From Wurfbainia villosa (Eukaryota > Streptophyta > Magnoliopsida > Zingiberales > Zingiberaceae), in contig CM046000.1 of assembly GCA_025175895.1 (NCBI GenBank), positions 97,882,753 through 97,946,752 of the forward strand: DNA of 64,000 nucleotides. Direction: 5' to 3'. Each line of letters begins with the position of its first letter. The first letter of the stretch is position 1. The notes below the pieces were generated by a model, which was given only the letters and a program-made list of their open reading frames with translations, had not been told where the DNA came from and did not search any database. Below are positions 57,198 through 64,000 of the stretch, in pieces. Made by a program: the position numbers and the translations under genes.

Positions 57198-60139
57198 CTA
57201 GGCGACAGAAACTTCTACCTCCTTTACGATTTCTCGTATCAGGTGGTACTCGCACTCTATGTGTTTACTAGTCTTATGGGCTCGTGGTTCCTTCGAGTTT
57301 GCAACTGCACCATTATTATCACAATAAATTGTGATAGTTTTGGGCAAATCAGGAATCACATCCAAGTCCATCAGGAAGTTCCTGAACCACACAACTTCTT
57401 TGCCCGCCACAGGGGCTGTCACATACTCAGCTTCCATGGTGGAGTCCGCCACGCATTTATGCTTGACACTCCTCCATACTATGGCTCCACCTCCAAAAGT
57501 AAACACAAACCCCGAGGTAGACTTACTGTTATCCCTCTCAGATTGGAAATCGGAATCCGTGTAACCCACAGGGAATAATTGGTCTGCCCGGTAAATCAGC
57601 ATATAATCCCTAGTCCTTCTCAGGCACTACAATATATACTTTACCGCAGTCCAATGTCCCTGTCCTGGATTACTCTGATATCTGCTGACCATGCCTATGG
57701 CAAAGCAGATATCTGGTCTCGTACATAGCATACATTAGGCTTCCTACCGCCGAAGCATAAGGAACTGCCTATATCTCCTCTATCTTTTCAGATGATCTAG
57801 GACACATCTCCTTAGATAAAGGAACTCCATGCCTGAAAGGTAAAAAACCCTTCTTGGAGTTTTGCATGCTAAAACGATCCAAAATCATGTCTATGTATGA
57901 AGCTAGGGATAAGCACAACAACCTTGATCCCAAGGTTGTGACCTGCTTCTCCCAAGTCCTTCATATCTAACTTTTTGGACAACCATACCCTTACGTCTGA
58001 TAACATTCCGATATTGTTGCCAACTATCAAAATGTTATCTACGTATAGTATAAGAAATACCACTACATTTCCGTTACATCTCTTGTATACACAAGACTCA
58101 TCCAGACTTTGAATAAATCCATAAGTCTGGATTTACCTCATCAAAGCGGATGTTCCAAGACTTCGAAGCTCGTTTCAATCCATAAATGGACCGATTAAGC
58201 TTACATACAAGATGCCCTTTGCCCTTAGCAATGAATCTCTGGTTGCTTCATATAGATGTTCTCCTCAAGACTTCTATTAAGGAAAGCTGTCTTGACATCC
58301 ATCTGCCACACCTCATAATCCTTATGAGCTGCTATGCATAAGAGCTCCCAGACCTGATTTGAATCCATAGATTCAATCTCAGTATTCATTGCACTTTGCA
58401 AAGATATTGCATCTTTATCTTGGATTGCCTCGTCATATGTCCAGGGATCAGGTTCATGTTCGCCAGGGACCAAATTGGAAGATTCTCCCAAGAACATGAA
58501 TCTATCAGGCTGTCTCACAACCCTCCCACTACGATGAGGTATCACCTGTGTATCCTCTGTGACACGCGGTGCAGTGACATGTGGTATATCCTCTTGTACC
58601 GGTGGTACTGAAGTCGGGACTTCCCCTGTCAACTCCTCAAGAACAATCCTACTCGTGGGCTTGTGGTTCATCACATAGTCCTCCTCTAGAAATCTGGCAT
58701 TCGTATTAACGATCACCCTATGATCTCTAGGACTATAAAACAAACCACCCTTCGTTCCCCTAGGATAGCCAACAAACAAGTGCACTTCTGTACGAGGTTC
58801 CAACTTACCAGCATCAGCCTTCAGCACATGTGCTGGACTCCCCCATATCCGAATATGTCTTAGACTAGGCTTTCGCCCAATCCACAACTCTGTGGGAGTA
58901 GAAGGCACTGATTTAGATGGAATCAAGTTCATAATGTACACCGTCGTATCTAGAGCATATCCCCAGAACGAATCTGGCAAGTCAGTATAACTCATCATCG
59001 ATCTAACCATCTCCATAAGAGTCCTATTCCTTCACTCTGCTACACCGTTCTGCTGGGGTGTGCTAGGTGCGGACAATTGGGATTAAATCCCAACCTCTGA
59101 TAGGTAGTTCCTAAACTCTCCCAAGAGGTACTTACCACCACGATCAGATAGTGGTGTCATCTTGAATAATTGTCTATGAAAAAGATGAAATACTCAAAAC
59201 TACCTCTTGCCTGGATAGACATAGGACCATACGAATCAGAATGAACCAATTCCAACACATCTTTGGATCTATACCCCTTGGCCTTGAAAGACCTCTTGGT
59301 CATCTTACCCTCCAAGCAAGATTCGCAGGTTGGGAGATCCTCCACCACTAATGAACCCAAAGGTCCATCAGCTATCAACCTTTGAATTCTGCTTAGGTTA
59401 ATATGACCAAGCCTAAGATCCCAAAGATATGTTTGGTTCATCTTCGAAGGTTCTTTTCTCTTATCGGAATTAGAAGATGAGTTATAAACTTCAATTTGCA
59501 TCGTGGGAGCTTGTGGTTCAAGTTATAAATTTCCTATCTATGTACCTAAATAGATAATATCCCTATTCCTTTTATAACATATCTGTCATCAAAAGAAATA
59601 GATTATCCATCCATAATTTAGAAACCGAAATCAATTCTTTCTAAATAAAGGTACATAAAGAAAATTTATAAGAACCAAAAACTTTATTTTTCTCAAAAGA
59701 TAAATAAAACATCTCCCACTGCAATAGCCGCCATTTTCATGGCATTGCCCAAGTAAATGGTAATATCCCCTTTAGCTAGTCGTCGGGTTTTCTGGAACCC
59801 CTGCAAAGTATTGCAGACATGATTAGTGGCTCTCGTATCTACACACCACGTGCTGGTAGATAACACCGCTAACCATGTTTTAACGACTAGACCAAAGGAT
59901 ATATTTTTGTTCTATTTTGGATTGGGACAATCCTCCATCCAATGTCCATCCTGCTTGTAAGTGAAGTACTTGCCTTTCGGCTTCTTCACTCCTTCCTGAG
60001 ATCCTCCCACCACATTTGCTCCACCTTGTTTCTCCTTCTTCTTGCCTTTCGGCTTAGAAGTAGAAACCTTTTTGAGCAACCATGGCTTGAGGATACTCTT
60101 CGAAGAGTGCATACATGTACTTCCTTGCAGATAAGACAA
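57198..60139 (-). pseudogene. Copia gag-pol remnant of the 8.9-kb element
   Basis: On the minus strand: gag tail with a decayed zinc knuckle (Y-F-T-Y-K-Q-D-G-H-W-M-E-D-C, two Cys lost) at 59,912-60,139; integrase zinc region (L-G-H-I-N, C-E-S-C) and H-S-D-S-Y-G-P at 59,157-59,501; integrase C-terminal part 58,225-59,016, ending in the start of RT (M-D-V-K-T-A-F-L-N); RT Y-V-D-N-I-L-I-V-G at 57,869-58,063; RNase H (Y-T-D-S-D-F, then S-T-M-E-A-E-Y, then H-I-E-C-E-Y-H-L-I-R) at 57,198-57,602. Frame breaks separate every block. The protease is not clearly visible and the gag N-terminus is degraded. Confidence 0.85.
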
Positions 60140-61266
60140 TATTTGGATTCTTTTCCAATCATCATTATTTAGTAGAAGTTTATTTCCTTTAGTATCACAA
60201 TAAGTGGACTGAAAGTCATTTTGAAAATCCTAAGAATCACATGGATCATTATTTTAGATTTCAAATATTATTGATTCCTCAAAACAATAAAATACTGAAA
60301 TCAACCAACACTTCAAAACACCGAGAATATCGCATGCCACGCAGTGTGGACGTATACGAATTCTACATTTGTAAGAGGAGGTTTTACCCATTAATTTTAT
60401 TATCTTGTCAACCTTACTTTTTGACAAATAAAATTAATAGTTGGTTCCTCTTTGACCCTACAAATAAAAGCAGTGACTCCGATGGGGAGGATACTTTATA
60501 TTTGCATCTAAGTGTGCACCATTACACGATACTAAGGGAATTATTTCGGATTATGTGCCTTACCGCTGTGGAAGTACACACGCTCCTAGATAATTTCCTA
60601 TAACCATTATTTGACCTAGTGATCCGCAAACAAACTCATCCGCAGGGAGGAAGGCACTCAGAGCCGACACGCAAGTTTGTTGCATCACATGTCAAATTGT
60701 AATGGAGGCCGCGGGAATTAATTAAAATATCCCTCTCCCACTTAGTAAATTGAAAATGAGGAATTTTCAAGCACACACAACATGCATATAAAATAAATCA
60801 GCAATAAATATGGAAAAAATAGAATTTTCCCAACTATTATAGCATTGTTCTCCAATATGCATCCCGTCGTGTCGCCACCTCGTCCGCTCCACCTTTTCCG
60901 TGCACAAGCCACCAAAGAGATCCGAGACGAGATATATCATTTTAATTTACATCCATCGATCCTATACTCCACGAAGGAGTGTACAAATAATCTAGATCGA
61001 AAGTAAACTAAAATGAGCGGCTAAACAATGCCGTATTTAATTATAAAAAATTAAATACTAATCTAGCCTCGTCAACCCTGAGGATTCAAATAATATACAT
61101 ACAATCACACACAAACAATCACATACACCATATAGCCATAATAGTCGGATCTTATGCCTGCAACCAAAAATTTAGCCTACGCACATCCTACTATTATCCG
61201 ACATACTCAATATATGATATGTGCATGAAAATAACCGAATCCAAAACACACAAAACCGGAAACCGT
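60140..61266 (-). other. Degraded gag / 5' leader of the 8.9-kb copia element
   Basis: Between the primer site and the first recognisable gag block. Expected to hold the gag N-terminus but carries no open frame of note on the minus strand; the plus-strand 120-codon frame at 60,241-60,603 is chance. Confidence 0.5.
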
Positions 61267-61279
61267 GGCTCTGATACCA
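61267..61279 (-). other. tRNA-Met primer-binding site of the 8.9-kb copia element
   Basis: The minus strand reads TGGTATCAGAGCC, an exact tRNA-Met complement, 2 bp after the LTR end. Confidence 0.9.
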
Positions 61280-61281
61280 TT

Positions 61282-63615
61282 TGTTGGAAATGTGCTATTC
61301 CTCGGAATGCTCATTGGCTCCCATGTCCCCGGATTAAAATTTTCACTAATGAAAACTAATCCGGATGGGATGAGTTTCCTAAGCACAACTAATTCGTCAT
61401 CGTGCTAACGACTCGAGCGATCGCTTGAACAAACTTGTTGTTCAAGCAATCAACTCTTCTATCCGATTAGCCACGGAAGAGACGACGGACGGATCGCCGA
61501 TTTTTGTGTTTATCTTCGGGGTCCATGATTATACAAAATACATACAAATGTAAACTAGTATAATCATCACATACATAAAGTAAGCATCCACACAAAACAT
61601 GCATATAATTGAAAAGAAATTATAAACATAATACAAAAGAACATTAATCAAAATAAACAAGATTATACCTCTTGTTATACCTCTTGATCTTCTATTGTAT
61701 GTCCTCCCTCCCTTTGGACGTCGTGTGGGCGACGATCTACCAAAAGTTGAAGCCTCCTAGATCACCAATCTTCCTTTCCTTGTTCACTAGGAACAAAAGA
61801 AGATCCTAAAACAAAACTCATCTTCCTTTCTAGAACCGGCCACCAAGTCAATAAACTCGATGTTGCCGCCGGCCAAGGAAGATAAAATGGAGTATAGAAA
61901 CCAACCAAAAGAGAAACACCAAGGGTATGGGCCCCAGCCAACACTTGGAGAAAGGAAAGGAAAACAATCCTCCTCCTTGTTACCGCCCAAACCCTAGACT
62001 AAGCTCTCCTAATTTCCGGCCAAGGATGAAGGGAAGGAGAATAGGTTGAGCTCCGGCCAAGGTAGAGGGAACAAGGATAGTGGCCGGCCAACACTTAGAA
62101 GGAAGAAGAAATGAATCTTCATCTTCTTGTTGCCGCCCACCCTAATCCCAAAACCCTAACCCTAGCCGCCCAACCCCAATCCTATCCCATCTAGGATTTG
62201 GTTACCGCCCAAGGGAAGCCATCCTAATTCCATCCAACCTAAGCCATAAAAGGAAGGGAAAAGCTTGGGCGCCGGTCAAACCAAGGAGGAAATGGGAGGA
62301 AGGGTTGCCGACCATGAATTGGAAGAAGAAGAAGCCTTGCCGCCCAACACAATGAACCAAACCCTAACCCTAACCTCCTTTTCTTTCTTGCCGCCCAAGC
62401 CTAAGCCCATATATATAGAGTTAGGTTTAGGCCTTGGTTTAATCTCCTCCATTGGTTCTAGAGATTTAATCTCCACCGTCGGATCTAGAGATTTAATCTC
62501 AACCGTCGAATCTAGAGATTTAATCTCAACCGTCCGTTCTAGGGTTTTAATCCCAACCGTCGGATCTAGAGATTTAATCTCCACCGTCGGTTCTAGGGTT
62601 TTAATCCCAACCGTCGGATCTAGAGATTTAATCTCTACCGTCGGTTCTAGAGATTTAATCCCAACCGTCGGATCTAGAGATTTGTTTTCCATCATTTGAT
62701 CTAGACTTCATGAGGTGTTAATAGGCTACAATAGGGACCATGAGGAGGAGTTGGATCTTGGCCACCCGATGGATCGGAACCACACGAACTTGATCCATCA
62801 ATGATGTTCCATTCCACTAGAGGATCATCATTGAACTACCTCACCAACCCTCATAAATTAATATGGGCTCCATATATTATTTGTACATCCATCTCCCCGT
62901 GTTTAAGATATCGAATGTCCGTCAATTAATTGATTTACTGACCATCAATTAATTAACATCTAACTCCTCGAGTAGTACCACTCAACCTTATCATCATGTT
63001 GACTAAGTCAACCTGCAGGGTTTACATGATGAACCTTATGAGCTCCTCAAGGGGACATCATCAACCTAATATATAGGACACGGTTTCCTCCTATAATCAA
63101 CGGCACACCATGTAAATAATATCATTTCCCAACTTACTGGGCATATTGATTTAATCCATAGAGATCTCACCCTCTGATAAATCAAAGAAATAAATATTAA
63201 GTACATGTGCCCGTTATTATATCGGGATTAAGAGCATGTACAACATAATATCCGAGGTCCGATTCAATTATGCAGTCAGCAATAAATTGAATCACCTCTA
63301 TGTCGGTCCTGCTCAATACACCTAAGTGTACTAGTGTAACTCTATGTTCAAGATAAAACAATACCAAGCTACACACAACCATGCCAATGGTTTGTCCAAA
63401 ACCATCTTGGTTGTGAGCCTCTACTTATACTCTACAAGGGACTGATAACATGATCTTCTGTGCTACACCCAAGCACCATGTTATCTACAATGTAAAGTAT
63501 TAGATAATATGCATACATATAATAAATATAAAGTGCAAACAATGATCATGTGATTCTTATTTCAAAATAAAGATGTTCATACAAAAGAGCTAGGCTTTCA
63601 GTGTATATCCCAACA
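61282..63615 (-). repeat. 5' LTR of the 8.9-kb copia element
   Basis: A 2.33-kb copy of 54,725-57,059 with scattered single-base differences. It is the promoter-bearing LTR in element orientation. It also has the minisatellite (62,438-62,692) and telo-box-like motifs. Confidence 0.9.
62438..62692. repeat. 27-bp minisatellite in the right LTR
   Basis: Same nine-unit array as 55,881-56,135. The order of variant units is largely preserved, with a few substitutions. Confidence 0.85.
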
Positions 63616-64000
63616 GTATGATAAGGAAATTATTTAAGTAGCATGTGACAACAAAAGTAGTGAAGGGTAAACATGTGAGAATGTCTTCATAGTAATCATG
63701 CAAACCTATAGTTGTGTGGTCTCAAAAGAATCAAAGCAAGTTCTAGAGTTACAATAACCACAAGTGCACCATACACAAGCAATAAAAACAGACACAATCC
63801 TCACTAGGAATGAAAAAAAATCATCTTAATCTATCAACATAGAATCCATCACCACGGAGTAACCATATGCAATCAAATAATCCATTCATGACAATAAATC
63901 CCCAAAACTTGACAATCAAATTTAACTAGCTTTCACGACTTCTAAGATGATATAAAGGAATGCATAGAAAATTTATTTGAAAGCAACGACAAAATAAAAA
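63616..64000 (-). mobile_element. Non-autonomous gypsy-type element, unit 2 resumed
   Basis: Starts with the second GTATG of the copia duplication and matches 50,357-50,740 of unit 1. It continues past the window edge, where a third LTR would be expected. Confidence 0.85.

Larger units (their letters stand above)
54725..63615 (-). mobile_element. Full-length Ty1/copia retrotransposon (8.9 kb)
   Basis: Two LTRs of about 2.33 kb (TG...CA), a tRNA-Met primer site, degenerate gag-pol in copia order and a polypurine tract, all on the minus strand. It is bounded by an exact 5-bp duplication GTATG (54,720-54,724 and 63,616-63,620). It is inserted in the internal region of unit 2 of the gypsy-type array. 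The two LTRs look very similar by eye, so insertion is comparatively recent even though the internal frames are broken; it was probably mobilised in trans. Confidence 0.93.

Noticed and set aside
1..64000. CRISPR arrays or bacterial operons
   Set aside because: Introns, LTR elements and plant-type genes show this is eukaryotic DNA; the regular repeats present are minisatellites or LTRs.

Overview
This window is nuclear DNA of a flowering plant. The spliceosomal introns, the GC-rich 5' coding exons of the xylosidase gene beside very AT-rich intergenic DNA, and the dense nested retrotransposons suggest a monocot; that is an inference from composition, and no species is assigned. Three host genes are recognisable: a 5'-incomplete DUF789-family gene (+, 17.67-19.32 kb), a complete PDI-like 2 gene for an ER thiol oxidoreductase (-, 21.0-29.3 kb, 11 coding exons, 362 aa) and a complete GH3 beta-xylosidase/alpha-arabinofuranosidase gene (-, 33.6-36.4 kb, 6 exons, 773 aa). 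They are unrelated in function and lie as islands between repeats.

Positions 1 to about 12,990 are a rearranged endogenous pararetrovirus (Caulimoviridae) locus. Segment A (+, 1-4,673) reads transactivator, promoter/leader, tRNA-Met primer site, ORF1, ORF2, movement protein, capsid N-terminus. It is joined head-to-head to segment B (-, 4,674-5,935: leader, promoter, shortened transactivator). B is joined through a deletion to segment C (-, 5,940-12,989: capsid start, movement protein, ORF2, ORF1, primer site, leader, transactivator, RNase H, RT, zinc finger, capsid C-terminus). All reading frames are broken. The virus combines a badnavirus/tungrovirus-like body, including the second Cys-rich motif, with a caulimovirus-type viroplasmin/transactivator gene. 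A hAT-type MITE with a perfect 8-bp target duplication sits between its RT and RNase H. C ends at a (TA)n tract.

Positions 13-17.6 kb are AT-rich non-coding DNA with a possible Mutator-like element (14.3-14.9 kb). The seventh intron of the PDI gene has been expanded to 4.4 kb by a decayed short-LTR Ty1/copia element in antisense orientation (23.15-27.14 kb).

Positions 36.7-64 kb are mostly retroelements: a solo LTR with target duplication CATAG (39.7-41.5 kb); a Ty3/gypsy gag fragment (45.0-45.9 kb) interrupted by another LTR-like piece (45.9-47.3 kb); and a 4.37-kb direct tandem array of a non-autonomous gypsy-type element with 2-kb LTRs (47.3-54.7 kb, resuming at 63.6 kb). The array is interrupted by a full-length 8.9-kb Ty1/copia element (54,725-63,615, minus strand, TSD GTATG, 2.33-kb LTRs).

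The most unusual signals are: (1) tRNA-Asp-like modules with collapsed anticodon arms, two per LTR in the gypsy-type element whose primer site itself matches tRNA-Asp; (2) the badnavirus-plus-transactivator gene set of the endogenous virus, whose movement protein and capsid lie in one frame separated by a single UAG in both copies; and (3) the large viral inverted repeat, which could make hairpin RNA.
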